From: Thiocapsa sp. KS1
Lineage (GTDB): Bacteria > Pseudomonadota > Gammaproteobacteria > Chromatiales > Chromatiaceae
Reading direction: 5' to 3'
Assembly: GCF_001499735.1 (NCBI RefSeq)
Contig: NZ_LN848257.1
Coordinates: 3,153,197-3,217,196 of the forward strand
Length of the DNA stretch: 64,000 nucleotides
The position numbers and the translations under genes are program-made. The notes under the pieces are model-generated. The model did no database searches, was not told the origin of the DNA, and saw only the letters and a program-made list of their open reading frames with translations. Below are positions 26,078 to 36,570 of the stretch, piece by piece (the first letter of the stretch is position 1; the number at the start of each line of letters is the position of its first letter).

Positions 26078-27502
26078 TCACTCCGCCAGTCGCTCCAACT
26101 CCGTAATCCCCCCGCTGTTCTTGGCATCGACCTTGGCGTAAAGGTCGTAGAATGCGGCCTGCAGGGCCTCCTCGATCACCGGGTGATAGAAGGGCATACG
26201 CAGCAGCTCGCCGACGGTCAGATCCTGCGCGATCGCCCAGCAGAGCAGGTGGGCGAGGTTCTCGCCCTTGGGTCCGATCATCTCGCTGCCGAGGATGCGA
26301 CCGGTCGCCTTGTCGCCGTAGACGCGGATGACCCCTTTGTTCTTGCCCATGATGAGCGCACGTCCGACCGGCGCGAGCTTGATCTGTCCGACCGCGGTGG
26401 TCTCCGGGTCGAGCGCGTTCCAGCGCATCCCGACGGCGCAGATGTTGGGGTCGCAGAAGTTGATGAAGAGCGGGGGCTTGCGGCGGAAGCGCTCGGGCGC
26501 GGCGGCGGTATCGATGCGCGCGGCATTGTAGCCCGCGATCTTGCCCTCGTCGCCGGCCTCGTGAAGGATCGGCCTGTATCCGGAGACGTCGCCCGCGATG
26601 AAGACCGGCAGATCGCCGACCTGCATGCTGTTCGGATCGAAGGGCGGTATGCCGCGCGGGTCGAGCGAAACGCCCAGGTTCTCCAGCCCGAGCCGCTCGA
26701 CGTTGGGTACACGCCCGATACTGCACAGCACCTTGTCGACCAGGACACTCTGCTCGCCCGCGGTGACCCGCAGCCGGTCGCCTTCCTCGACGATCTCGGC
26801 GGGCACGCCCAGATGGATGGGAAACTCTTTGCCGAGCAGCTCGATGGCGGACTGGTTGACCTCCGGATCTTGAGCCCCGGCGATATGGTCGAGTGCATCG
26901 AACCCGGTGATCTCCACGCCCATCCGGGCCAGGCTCTGGCCGATCTCCAGACCGATGGTCCCGAGGCCGATGACGGCCATGGTCGCAGGTAGATCCTCGA
27001 GCTCGAAGATCTCGTCCGTGGTGATGACCCGGTCGCCGAACGCCTTCCAGGGCTCGGGCACCAAAGGGCGCGAGCCCGTCGCAATCACCACGGCCTTGGC
27101 ACGGATGCGCTGACCGGCGACCTCGATCAGGGTCGGCTCGACGAAGCGGGCGTAGTCCTGGATAAAGAGATCCTCCGGCATGTCGTCGGTGCTGCTGCCG
27201 AGGACGCGATCCACGAAGGTGTCGCGCAGATCCTGGACATGCTCGAGCGCCTCCGGGATGTCCAGGGTCATACCCTCGTGACCGTCGATACCGAACTTGC
27301 CCAGATGCGTGCTCCGATGATAATCCTCGGCGATCTGGATCATGGCCTTGGACGGCATGCAGCCGACCCGTGCGCAGGTCGTCCCCGGCTCGCCCCCGTT
27401 GATCAGGACGAAGCTCTTGCCCGCCCGGCGGACCTGCCCCATGGCGTTCAGCCCGGCGGTGCCGGAGCCGATGATGGCGACGTCGACGTTGCGTTCTTCC
27501 AT
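26078..27502 (-). CDS. dihydrolipoamide dehydrogenase-like flavoprotein
   Basis: A 474-residue class I pyridine nucleotide-disulfide oxidoreductase. It has the FAD motif IIGSGTAGLNA (10-20), the redox pair TTCARVGCMPSK (Cys43, Cys48), an NAD fold (VIGLGTIGLEIG), the FAD motif FIAGDVSG and the C-terminal HPVIEE active-site base. This points to a dihydrolipoyl dehydrogenase or a close group such as the Lpd-like/Mtr types. No 2-oxoacid dehydrogenase, glycine-cleavage or LbpA gene is adjacent, so the partner is unknown. The ATG at 27502 has GGAGG upstream. Divergent from the Anbu gene. Confidence 0.88.
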   Translation of the reverse strand: MEERNVDVAIIGSGTAGLNAMGQVRRAGKSFVLINGGEPGTTCARVGCMPSKAMIQIAEDYHRSTHLGKFGIDGHEGMTLDIPEALEHVQDLRDTFVDRVLGSSTDDMPEDLFIQDYARFVEPTLIEVAGQRIRAKAVVIATGSRPLVPEPWKAFGDRVITTDEIFELEDLPATMAVIGLGTIGLEIGQSLARMGVEITGFDALDHIAGAQDPEVNQSAIELLGKEFPIHLGVPAEIVEEGDRLRVTAGEQSVLVDKVLCSIGRVPNVERLGLENLGVSLDPRGIPPFDPNSMQVGDLPVFIAGDVSGYRPILHEAGDEGKIAGYNAARIDTAAAPERFRRKPPLFINFCDPNICAVGMRWNALDPETTAVGQIKLAPVGRALIMGKNKGVIRVYGDKATGRILGSEMIGPKGENLAHLLCWAIAQDLTVGELLRMPFYHPVIEEALQAAFYDLYAKVDAKNSGGITELERLAE

Positions 27503-27728
27503 CGGGTACCTCCGGAAAACGTTGATTGTCCCGCGCATTGTCTATCGGGACAGGCCGGCGCGACAATCACGAGCGCCGCGCTGGGCAGGCTTGACGTCGC
27601 CCGAACGAGCCTGGATGCTCTGCGTTGCGGTCGTCCGTTCCGATTCGGATCATCGACTGTCCAACCCCGCCGACATGGCCGGCGACGCGACCTCGATCCT
27701 TTGCTCGATCCACCGGAGGCATGCCAGA

Positions 27729-28505
27729 ATGACCTATTGCGTTGGACTCTGCCTGGACCAAGGATTGGTGATGGCGTCTGACTCCCGCACCAACGCGGGC
27801 GTGGACTACATCTCCTCCTACAGCAAGCTGCATCTGTTTCTGCCGGCACCGGACCGGATGTTCATCCTGCTCGCCGCCGGCAACCTGGCCACGACGCAGG
27901 AGGTTCTCAACCGCATCCGGCGCGATCTCGATCAGGCCGTACACCCGAACCCGAGTCAGCCACCGCCCGCCGTCACCCTCGCGAGCGTGGACTATCTGTT
28001 CGAGGCAGCCAACTATGTCGGCCAGGTCAACCTGGCGGTGCAGAACGAGCACGGCCCGGCGCTGCGCGCGGTCGGGGCGAGCGTGGAGGCAAGCTTTATC
28101 CTGGGTGGGCAGATCGCCGGACAACCCCACGGACTCTTTTTGATCTATCCGCAAGGCAATACCATCGCGGCCACCCCGGAGACACCCTATTTGCAGATCG
28201 GCGAGAGCAAATACGGCAAGCCGATCCTGGATCACATCGTCCATCCCGGACTCTCGCTCAACGACGGCGTACGTGTCTGCCTGGTCTCGCTCGTCGGCAC
28301 CTTGCGCTCGAACCTCAGCGTGGGACCGCCTTTCGAGGTCGCCATCTGCCCCAGCGGCGCCCTGGCCCCATTGCAGCGGCTCCGCCTGGAGGAGAGCTCA
28401 CCCGAGCTTGCCGCCATGACTCGGACCTGGAACGACGGCCTTCGACATGCCTTCTACGCGCTGCCCCAGTTCCCGTGGGAGCAGCCCGCGGGAGCGGACG
28501 GCTGA
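27729..28505 (+). CDS. Anbu-type proteasome-like peptidase
   Basis: A 258-residue Ntn-hydrolase of the Anbu (ancestral beta-subunit, COG3484) family. The start MTYCVGLCLDQGLVMASDSR matches the family: Thr2 becomes the N-terminal nucleophile after Met removal, and the Asp in ASDSRTNAGVDYIS and a following Lys (YSKLHLF) complete the proteasome-type site. The protein self-assembles into an open helical ring in characterised homologs. Anbu genes usually travel with an alpha-E protein, a COG2308 ATP-grasp-like protein and a transglutaminase; none is adjacent here. The ATG at 27729 is required to place the Thr. Confidence 0.88.
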   Translation: MTYCVGLCLDQGLVMASDSRTNAGVDYISSYSKLHLFLPAPDRMFILLAAGNLATTQEVLNRIRRDLDQAVHPNPSQPPPAVTLASVDYLFEAANYVGQVNLAVQNEHGPALRAVGASVEASFILGGQIAGQPHGLFLIYPQGNTIAATPETPYLQIGESKYGKPILDHIVHPGLSLNDGVRVCLVSLVGTLRSNLSVGPPFEVAICPSGALAPLQRLRLEESSPELAAMTRTWNDGLRHAFYALPQFPWEQPAGADG

Positions 28506-28550
28506 GTCCGCGCAACGTGGAGCGCAGCAGCGCTTGGGCGAGACGCTCTC

Positions 28551-28583
28551 GCCCGGTGACCGATCCGAGAGTCCGCACCGGGC
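28551..28583. terminator. hairpin between convergent genes
   Basis: GCCCGGTG (28551-28558) pairs with CACCGGGC (28576-28583) across a 17-nt loop, placed between the convergent Anbu and LOG-family genes. There is no T-tract, so a terminator role is only suggested by position. Confidence 0.3.
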
Positions 28584-28603
28584 CACCCGTTCAACGCGGG
28601 TGC

Positions 28604-29509
28604 TCAACAGTTACGGGCATCATGCCCATAATGCGTGCAGATCCGTGACCAGGCATCCTCCGCGGTCTCGACGAAGCTGAAGAGCGAGAGGTCGTCGCGA
28701 CCGATTACCCCTTCATCGACCAGCGCCTCGAAGTCGATGACGCGCTCCCAGAACCCGCGCCCGAAGAGCATGACCGGCATGGGTCGAATCTTCTTCGTCT
28801 GAATCAGGCAAAGCGTCTCGAAGAGCTCGTCGAAGGTGCCGAAGCCGCCGGGGAAGACCACCAACGCCTTCGCACGCATCAGGAAATGCATCTTGCGCAG
28901 GGCGAAGTAGTGAAACTGGAACGACAGCTCGGGGGTGATGTAGGGGTTCGGGGCGTGCTCGTGCGGGAGCGTGATGCTGAGACCGATCGAGATCGCATCG
29001 ACGTCGGCGGCGCCGCGATTGGCCGCCTCCATGATGCCGGGGCCGCCGCCTGTCACGATCACGAAGCAGCGCGACCGCGCGTTCTGCTCCTGCTCGGAGA
29101 CGATCCGCGCAAAACGTCTGGCCTCCGCATAATAGTGCGAGCGATCGAGCGCACGCCGGCAGCGCTCGACCGCGGAGCGTGCCTGCGCGTCTCCCGGCGC
29201 CGCAGCCAGTGCGCGCTCGGCCTCGGCCAGGTTGTGCGCAGCGGTTTCGGGATCCGGGATGCGGGCGCTGCCGAAGACTACGATCGTGGACTCGACCCGC
29301 TGATCCTGAAGCTCCAGCTCGGGTTTCAGCAGCTCGAGCTGCAACCGAAGCGGCCGCGCCTCGTCGCGCATTAAAAAGTCGACGTCCGTGTAGGCGAGAC
29401 GGTATGCGGACGATCGGGTTTGGGGGGTGGAGCGGATCTCGGCCGCGCGCTCGGCATCCTCGCGCGCCGTCGGTAAGGTGACGTGATCGAGGTCGGCTGG
29501 TTTGTGCAT
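28604..29509 (-). CDS. LOG family (TIGR00730-type) nucleotide hydrolase
   Basis: A 301-residue member of the LOG / lysine-decarboxylase-like family, which removes the base from AMP or cytokinin-like nucleotides. The two signatures are present: VTGGGPGIMEAANRGA and PGGFGTFDELFE, the latter with the catalytic Glu. Compared with the 180-200-residue LOG proteins it has an N-terminal extension of about 75 residues and an inserted helical pair (about 98-135). This matches the longer type II group seen in many proteobacteria. Start ATG at 29509. Function beyond nucleotide hydrolysis is not inferable. Confidence 0.85.
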   Translation of the reverse strand: MHKPADLDHVTLPTAREDAERAAEIRSTPQTRSSAYRLAYTDVDFLMRDEARPLRLQLELLKPELELQDQRVESTIVVFGSARIPDPETAAHNLAEAERALAAAPGDAQARSAVERCRRALDRSHYYAEARRFARIVSEQEQNARSRCFVIVTGGGPGIMEAANRGAADVDAISIGLSITLPHEHAPNPYITPELSFQFHYFALRKMHFLMRAKALVVFPGGFGTFDELFETLCLIQTKKIRPMPVMLFGRGFWERVIDFEALVDEGVIGRDDLSLFSFVETAEDAWSRICTHYGHDARNC

Positions 29510-29571
29510 GATGCGATGGGATCTCGGGGTCGGTTGCAGGTTTCGAGTCGCGGGCCGGCGGCCCTGTCGAA

Positions 29572-30729
29572 TCAGCGCCGCCGCTCCCGATGCGCGTCAT
29601 CATGCACCAGCGAGACGCCGTCGATCATCCGGTCCGTCGCTGCACGCTGTGCGGCGCCGCCCTGGAGCTTGATGACGAGCCGCACCTCGTTGGCCGAGTC
29701 GGCATACCTGAGCGCATCCTCGTAGCTGATCTCACCCTCTTGATAGAGATTGAAGAGCGCCTGATCGAAGGTGATCATGCCCTGCTCGTTGGACTTTTTC
29801 ATCAGCTCCTTGAGCTTGTGAACCTCGCCCTTGCGGATCAGATCGGCGGCGAGTGGCGTGTTCAACAAGATCTCGACCACTGCTCGACGGCCTTGGCCGC
29901 TCTTGCGCGGGGCGAGCTGCTGTGCAATGACGGCCTTCAGGTTCAGGGAGAGATCGAGCAGGAGCTGGTTGCGCGAGTCGTCCGGGAAGAAGCTGATGAT
30001 CCGATCCAAGGCCTGGTTGGCGTTGTTCGCGTGCAGGGTCGCCAAGACGAGGTGGCCGGTCTCGGCGAAGGCGATGGCGTATTCCATGGTCGCGCGCGTG
30101 CGGATCTCGCCGATCAGGATGACGTCCGGGGCCTGACGCAGGGTGTTCTTGAGCGCGACCTCGTAGGACTCGGTGTCCACGCCCACCTCGCGTTGGGTGA
30201 TGATGCAGCCGTGGTGCGCGTGGACGAACTCGATCGGGTCCTCGACCGTAATGATGTGCCCCGAGCTGTGCCGGTTGCGATAACCCACGAGAGCGGCCAG
30301 CGAGGTCGATTTTCCCGTTCCGGTGCCGCCGACGAAGATCACCATGCCGCGCTTGGTCATCGCCAGCTCGCGCAGGATCACGGGCAGCTTGAGCGCCTCG
30401 ATGGTCGGGATATCGGTCTCGATCCGACGCAAGACCATCCCGGTCGCCTCGCGCTGGACGAATGCGCTGACACGGAAACGTCCCAGGTGCGGGCGATCGA
30501 TCGCGAACTGACACTCTTTGGTCGCCCGAAACTCCTCGCGCTGGCGATCGTTCATGAGTCCGAGCACCATGTCGTTTGCCTGCTCGGCCGACAAAGGCTG
30601 CTTCGCTGCGGGATAGATGGCACCGTCGATCTTGACGCTCGGCGGCCAACCGGCGGTGATGAAGAGGTCGGATGCCTTCCTCTCGACCACCATGGTCAGC
30701 AACTGCTCGATTGCACGATTCAGGTCCAT
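29572..30729 (-). CDS. pilU: type IV pilus retraction ATPase PilU
   Basis: A 385-residue PilT/PilU-type secretion ATPase. The Walker A box is GGTGTGKST (134-142), followed by the Asp box (IITVEDPIEF), Walker B (DVILIGEIR) and the His box (GHLVLATLHANN). The length, the DLFITAGWPPSVKIDG N-terminal domain and the long C-terminus match PilU, which assists PilT in retracting pili. It is the second gene of pilTU, 122 nt downstream of pilT. The ATG at 30729 starts at the conserved PilU N-terminus; the longer frame is an artefact of reading through pilT. Confidence 0.93.
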   Translation of the reverse strand: MDLNRAIEQLLTMVVERKASDLFITAGWPPSVKIDGAIYPAAKQPLSAEQANDMVLGLMNDRQREEFRATKECQFAIDRPHLGRFRVSAFVQREATGMVLRRIETDIPTIEALKLPVILRELAMTKRGMVIFVGGTGTGKSTSLAALVGYRNRHSSGHIITVEDPIEFVHAHHGCIITQREVGVDTESYEVALKNTLRQAPDVILIGEIRTRATMEYAIAFAETGHLVLATLHANNANQALDRIISFFPDDSRNQLLLDLSLNLKAVIAQQLAPRKSGQGRRAVVEILLNTPLAADLIRKGEVHKLKELMKKSNEQGMITFDQALFNLYQEGEISYEDALRYADSANEVRLVIKLQGGAAQRAATDRMIDGVSLVHDDAHRERRR

Positions 30730-30851
30730 ACACGACCTCGTTGAGGTGAAGAGACAGCCCCAGCCGGCGACGGCGGCTGCCCGGCCGTCGGCCGGGCATC
30801 GCCCTCGGGACCCTGCACGCCGGGAGGTCGCCCCGAGCCGGCGAGATCGGA

Positions 30852-31889
30852 TCAGGTAAATCCGTCCTTGTTCTGCGCTTTCATGCGCGCGTCCTTGCTC
30901 GAAATCAAACCCTGCTGGACCAGCTCCTTGAGCCGCTGATCGAGGGTTTGCATCCCGTGAGCCTGACCGGTTTGAATCGCCGAGTACATTTGTGCAACCT
31001 TGGCCTCGCGGATCAGATTGCGGATGGCCGGTGTGCCGATCATGATCTCGTGCGCGGCGACCCGTCCTCCGCCGATGCGCTTCAAGAGGGTCTGCGCAAT
31101 GACCGAGCGCAGAGACTCGGAGAGCATGGCCCGGATCATCTCCTTCTCCGCCGCGGGGAAGACGTCGATGATGCGGTCGATGGTCTTGGCCGCCGAGGTG
31201 GTGTGCAAGGTCCCGAAGACCAGATGCCCGGTCTCGGCCGCGGTCATCGCCAGTCGAATGGTCTCCAGATCGCGCATCTCGCCGACCAGGATGATGTCCG
31301 GATCCTGACGCAGGGCGGAACGCAGCGCCTCGCTGAAGCCGAGGGTATCGCGGTGAACCTCGCGCTGGTTGACCAGACATTTCTTGCTGGTGTGCACGAA
31401 CTCGATCGGATCCTCGATGGTGAGGATATGCGCGTACTCGGTCTCGTTGAGATAGTCGACCATCGCGGCGAGGGTGGTGGATTTACCCGAGCCGGTCGGC
31501 CCCGTCACCAGGATGAGGCCGCGGGGGACATTCACGATCTCTTTGAAGCTCTCCGGCGCGCTCAGCTCTTCGAGCGACAAAACCTTGGAGGGGATGGTCC
31601 GAAAGACCGCACCGGCACCGCGCTTCTGATTGAAGGCGTTGACGCGGAACCGCGCCAGTCCCGGGATTTCGAAGGAGAAGTCGGTTTCCAGGAACTCCTC
31701 GTAATCCTTGCGCTGCTTGTCGTTCATGATGTCGTAAACAAGCGAGTGCACCGAGCGATGCTCGAGCGGCGGGACATTGATGCGGCGCATATCGCCGTCC
31801 ACACGGATCATCGGCGGCAGACCGGCCGAGAGATGCAGGTCAGAGGCGTTATTCTTGACGCTGAAGGCAAGTAGTTCGGCGATATCCAC
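30852..31889 (-). CDS. pilT: type IV pilus retraction ATPase PilT
   Basis: A 345-residue hexameric ATPase driving pilus retraction and twitching motility at the inner membrane. The Walker A box is GPTGSGKST (130-138), with the Asp box ILTIEDPIEFVH, Walker B DIILVGEMRD and the His box GHLVFGTLHT, all typical of PilT; the C-terminal helix contains the AIRNLIRE motif required for retraction. It begins with GTG (31889-31887) preceded by GGGAG at 7-nt spacing. An inverted-end element (31903-31988) stands immediately upstream, 13 nt from the start codon and just outside the ribosome site. Confidence 0.95.
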   Translation of the reverse strand: MDIAELLAFSVKNNASDLHLSAGLPPMIRVDGDMRRINVPPLEHRSVHSLVYDIMNDKQRKDYEEFLETDFSFEIPGLARFRVNAFNQKRGAGAVFRTIPSKVLSLEELSAPESFKEIVNVPRGLILVTGPTGSGKSTTLAAMVDYLNETEYAHILTIEDPIEFVHTSKKCLVNQREVHRDTLGFSEALRSALRQDPDIILVGEMRDLETIRLAMTAAETGHLVFGTLHTTSAAKTIDRIIDVFPAAEKEMIRAMLSESLRSVIAQTLLKRIGGGRVAAHEIMIGTPAIRNLIREAKVAQMYSAIQTGQAHGMQTLDQRLKELVQQGLISSKDARMKAQNKDGFT

Positions 31890-31902
31890 AGATCACTCCC
31901 GA

Positions 31903-31988
31903 TTAAACCGCGGCCGGCGTGACATGCGCGCTTCTCGCCCGGCTCGGTTTGGCATGACTCCCCGAACCTTACGGTAGGTGCGGTTTAA
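31903..31988. repeat. 84-bp-class inverted-end element, copy B
   Basis: TTAAACCGC (31903-31911) and GCGGTTTAA (31980-31988) enclose an 86-bp unit; beyond these 9 nt the ends diverge. It is the only copy that sits at a 5' end (pilT). The remainder of the 388-base gap (31890-32277) shows a short GTCGAG/CTCGAC hairpin near 32013 but no gene. Confidence 0.7.
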
Positions 31989-32277
31989 GCTCCGAATCTT
32001 CCATCCAGACCGGGTCGAGCCTCCTCGACCGGATCCGTGTCTAGCATAGCCTGAAGCACGGGCCTTGGTCTCGACGGATCGGTTGACCGGGTTCGGGTCC
32101 GGTTTGCGGATCGGAAGGACCCGGCAGGATGAGATTCGGTGCGGCGGGACAGAATCGGGCGACCGGATGAAAACGAGAAGGTGCGCAGCCCCGTCGGGTG
32201 CGCGCCATCCGTAGAGAGAGGGGAGACGTCACAGGCCACGGCGACTGGATGCCGCCGTGCCCTGCGCGCTCGGAATG

Positions 32278-32805
32278 TCAGGCCGCGAGATGGTCGACCG
32301 GTGTGGCGAAGACGTGATTCGCGTAGCTGCTCAAGGTGACCAGCGCAATCCCGGTGACGACCTCCAGCAGGTTCTCTCGAGTGAAGCCGGCGCTCAGGAA
32401 GGATTCGACCTGCCCCTCCGCCACCCAGCCACGCTGCTCGGTCATCGCGGCGACGAAGCGACGCAGCGCTTGTAGACGCGGGTCGTCGAGCCGCTCGCCC
32501 CGACGGATTGCCGCGGCCATCTCCCCGGCGTGTGGGTGGTCCCCGATGATCGGATTCGGGACGGTGCAGTAATGGCATTGATTGGCATGCGCAGCGGCGA
32601 CATAGACGATCTGCTGCTCGATCGGGGTGAGGCTGGAGGTGCTCAGCAGCGCCGCGAGATGCCGGTAGGCGTCGATCGCCACCGGAGACTCGGCCAGGAT
32701 GCGCAAAAGATTAGGTAGCTCGCCGCGATGGCCAAGCATCTCCGCCATGATGGCGCGAGAGGAGTCGGGAGCGGTCTCCATGTCGTGCAGGTGTAAGGGT
32801 AGCAT
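32278..32805 (-). CDS. AhpD/CMD-family peroxidase-like protein
   Basis: A 175-residue all-helical protein of the carboxymuconolactone decarboxylase / AhpD family. The redox signature is in AAAHANQCHYCTVPN, a CxxC pair preceded by the expected helix, which in relatives acts as a thiol peroxidase or reductant partner. The C-terminus (LLEVVTGIALVTLSSYANHV) is the usual dimer helix. I chose the ATG at 32805; another at 32781 is possible and neither has a strong ribosome site. It follows draG by 143 nt on the same strand and might extend the nif accessory transcript, giving an oxidative-stress link that is only inferred. Confidence 0.8.
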   Translation of the reverse strand: MLPLHLHDMETAPDSSRAIMAEMLGHRGELPNLLRILAESPVAIDAYRHLAALLSTSSLTPIEQQIVYVAAAHANQCHYCTVPNPIIGDHPHAGEMAAAIRRGERLDDPRLQALRRFVAAMTEQRGWVAEGQVESFLSAGFTRENLLEVVTGIALVTLSSYANHVFATPVDHLAA

Positions 32806-32948
32806 GTGCGGTGCCTGGTTGATTTGCGGGAAAGCCTGAAGCTCAATTCTCAGTATATTGATCAGGATTTCAGCCGCAATCCGCCGATGCATCGGATAAG
32901 ATCGCATCATTCTTCGTTATTTGTCCGGTCTCGGCGCGGGGACCCGAC

Positions 32949-33908
32949 TCACTCCGTACGCAGAATCCACCCTCCGGCGCACCGGGTCGATGCCCTCAAC
33001 AGTGCCGCCGATTGGTCGACGCAGGCAAGCGCGCTGCCCTTATCCAGAACGCCGAGCCAGCGCCGCGGGATGGCGTCGGGACCATAAAGCGCCCCGGCGA
33101 TCATGCCGAGGATCGCGCCCGTGGTGTCCGCATCTCCGCCGCGATTGACGACATCCACCAGCGCCGTCTCGAAGCTGTCGGTGGCGAAGAGTGCTTGGAA
33201 GACGGCACGCAGCGTCTCGACCAGATAACCACCCGGGTTCTCCATGCGGCGGCGATCGAAGCGGTACTGCGGCTCGGCCGCGACCAGATCCTCCGCCAAC
33301 ACCCGCAGCTCGGTCTTGGACTGCCCCAGCAGTGCGGCCTGGACCATGCGGATGACGGTCAAGGTCCCCGCATCGGCCAAGCGGTTGTGGTGCGTGACGT
33401 GGGATTGAGCACGGTTGGCCTCGGCAACCGTCTCCGCGTCGGCACCGAGCGTGAAAAGTGCAATCGGCAGGCAGCGCATGCAGGCACCGTTGCCGGCGTC
33501 GTACTCGTTTTCGGGAACCTCGAGGGTGCCGTGCAGGCGATACTGGCTGATGCCGCGGCGAACCGTGTGACCGATGTCGACGGGTTTGGTGCGCATCCAG
33601 TCGCTGAACGCCTCGGCGATCGCGCGCGCATCGACCCCGCCGGCCGCCAGGATACTGCTGCCGAGGGCGAGACTCATCTCGGTGTCGTCGGTGACACGCC
33701 CCTTGCGGAGCCTCAGCCAGCCGCCGCCGATCAGATTGCGGTGCTCGCCATGGACCTCGCGGATCTCACGCGGGGTCATGAACTCGACGGTTGCGCCGAG
33801 CGCATCTCCGACGGCGAGACCGAGATAGGCTCCCGCCGCCCGGTCATAGAGGGTGTTGATCTTGGATGTCGTCCAAGCCAGCTCAGTGCTCAGGTCCGAA
33901 ACAAGCAT
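32949..33908 (-). CDS. draG: ADP-ribosyl-[dinitrogen reductase] hydrolase DraG
   Basis: A 319-residue ADP-ribosylglycohydrolase. The binuclear manganese site is visible as GLAVGDALGAT, VTDDTEM and the C-terminal GGDADTTGAI. In diazotrophs DraG removes ADP-ribose from the nitrogenase iron protein, reversing DraT inactivation after ammonium or darkness. The nif setting, directly behind nifQ with a 26-nt overlap, supports that identity over a generic ADP-ribosylglycohydrolase. The partner gene draT is not in the window. The ATG at 33908 lies inside nifQ; translation is likely coupled. Confidence 0.9.
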   Translation of the reverse strand: MLVSDLSTELAWTTSKINTLYDRAAGAYLGLAVGDALGATVEFMTPREIREVHGEHRNLIGGGWLRLRKGRVTDDTEMSLALGSSILAAGGVDARAIAEAFSDWMRTKPVDIGHTVRRGISQYRLHGTLEVPENEYDAGNGACMRCLPIALFTLGADAETVAEANRAQSHVTHHNRLADAGTLTVIRMVQAALLGQSKTELRVLAEDLVAAEPQYRFDRRRMENPGGYLVETLRAVFQALFATDSFETALVDVVNRGGDADTTGAILGMIAGALYGPDAIPRRWLGVLDKGSALACVDQSAALLRASTRCAGGWILRTE

Positions 33909-34470
33909 GATAGTCGGTGCACACCTCGCACGACGGCGCTCGGCAGGTGTAGATCCCTTCCGCCTCGCAGAGCTGTTTGTAGAGGAACCGCTTCCATTTC
34001 ATGTCGTTGACGTTGCGCCCGGCCAAGGAGGGGAAATTCCGGCGCATCAACGCGGTCAGATCGGCCCGGTTCCAGAGTCCGAGATCCTGCCAGAGATGGT
34101 CGCTCGCCAGACAGCCTGCGGCGACCACATGGGCCATCCAGACCTCGGACGGGGAGTCGCCGGCCTTGTGCATGAGCATCAGCCGAACCAGCTCTTCGCG
34201 CTCGTCGCCGCGCACCTCGGACGAGGTTGTCTCGCCAGCGATGGCATCGAGGAAATCGCGCGTGGCCGCTCCCGGAAAATGGTGCCGCATCAAACAATGA
34301 AACGCGGCCGGATTCAGACCGAGCCAGGGCGGCATGGCGCCGCCGCCCGCGGCACGGGTCGCGATCATACTCGCAAAGGCTTGATCGTTGCCGGCCCCGA
34401 TCGCCCTGACCATGAGGCGGGCATAGATGCGGCCGGCATCCTGTTCCGAGTCGAGGGCGAGGGCCGACAT
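33883..34470 (-). CDS. nifQ: molybdenum donor protein NifQ
   Basis: A 195-residue NifQ, an iron-sulfur protein that supplies molybdenum for FeMo-cofactor synthesis. The family signature is intact at the C-terminus: MKWKRFLYKQLCEAEG followed by the Cys cluster CRAPSCEVCTDYHAC, which with the preceding Cys gives the CX4CX2CX5C-type metal site. The ATG at 34470 begins 4 nt after the stop of the FeSII-like ferredoxin gene, and its own end overlaps draG. Position in the operon downstream of nifB fits its role in cofactor assembly. Confidence 0.92.
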   Translation of the reverse strand: MSALALDSEQDAGRIYARLMVRAIGAGNDQAFASMIATRAAGGGAMPPWLGLNPAAFHCLMRHHFPGAATRDFLDAIAGETTSSEVRGDEREELVRLMLMHKAGDSPSEVWMAHVVAAGCLASDHLWQDLGLWNRADLTALMRRNFPSLAGRNVNDMKWKRFLYKQLCEAEGIYTCRAPSCEVCTDYHACFGPEH

Positions 34471-34474
34471 GACC

Positions 34475-34822
34475 TCAATACTCCACGAGGATGTCTTCGT
34501 CGCGCACGATCATCTGGCACGCCAGACGCCACTCGCTCGGCATGTCGTCGACGGCGATCCGATCGATGTCGTCCTTGGTCAGCTTGCCCAGCTCGACCAG
34601 CACACTGCGCTCCTTGTCGGTCAGGAAGCCGCTCATGCGGCCCTTGCGATCGACACTGGTCACGCGCACCAGACAGTTGCCGCACTCGCCGTCCTGGCAG
34701 TCGTGGTGCAAGGGCACCTTGTACTCCTTGGCGAGCTTCAGGATGGTCTCGGTGTGGCTTCCCGCCACGGCATACACGGTCTTGTCTTTGTAATCGGGGC
34801 TTGAAAAGGTCACGAGTGGCAT
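34475..34822 (-). CDS. FeSII (Shethna)-like 2Fe-2S ferredoxin
   Basis: A 115-residue 2Fe-2S ferredoxin. The cluster Cys are in HHDCQDGECGNCLVRV with a later Cys in WRLACQMIVRDEDILVEY. The middle insertion MSGFLTDKERSVLVELGKLT is characteristic of the Azotobacter FeSII (Shethna protein II), which binds and shields nitrogenase from oxygen. The match is from memory of that family, not from an alignment. The start at 34822 gives a protein of FeSII size. It lies in the nif operon between another 2Fe-2S ferredoxin and nifQ. An electron-carrier role cannot be excluded. Confidence 0.82.
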   Translation of the reverse strand: MPLVTFSSPDYKDKTVYAVAGSHTETILKLAKEYKVPLHHDCQDGECGNCLVRVTSVDRKGRMSGFLTDKERSVLVELGKLTKDDIDRIAVDDMPSEWRLACQMIVRDEDILVEY

Positions 34823-34940
34823 TGTATCGGGTCTCTCTGGGTCGATGACCGGGCGCTGGATGCCGTGCGCGGCAACGCCGGGGCTCCGGTCGGTCATGAA
34901 CGGGGCGACGGGTCGGCGTCGTGCTGACCGTCGCGGTGAA

Positions 34941-36569
<1,629 letters not shown>

Positions 36570-36570
<1 letters not shown>

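Noticed and set aside
32949..33908. Generic ADP-ribosylglycohydrolase instead of DraG
   Set aside because: The motif alone would not decide, but the overlap with nifQ at the end of a nif operon makes DraG the better reading.
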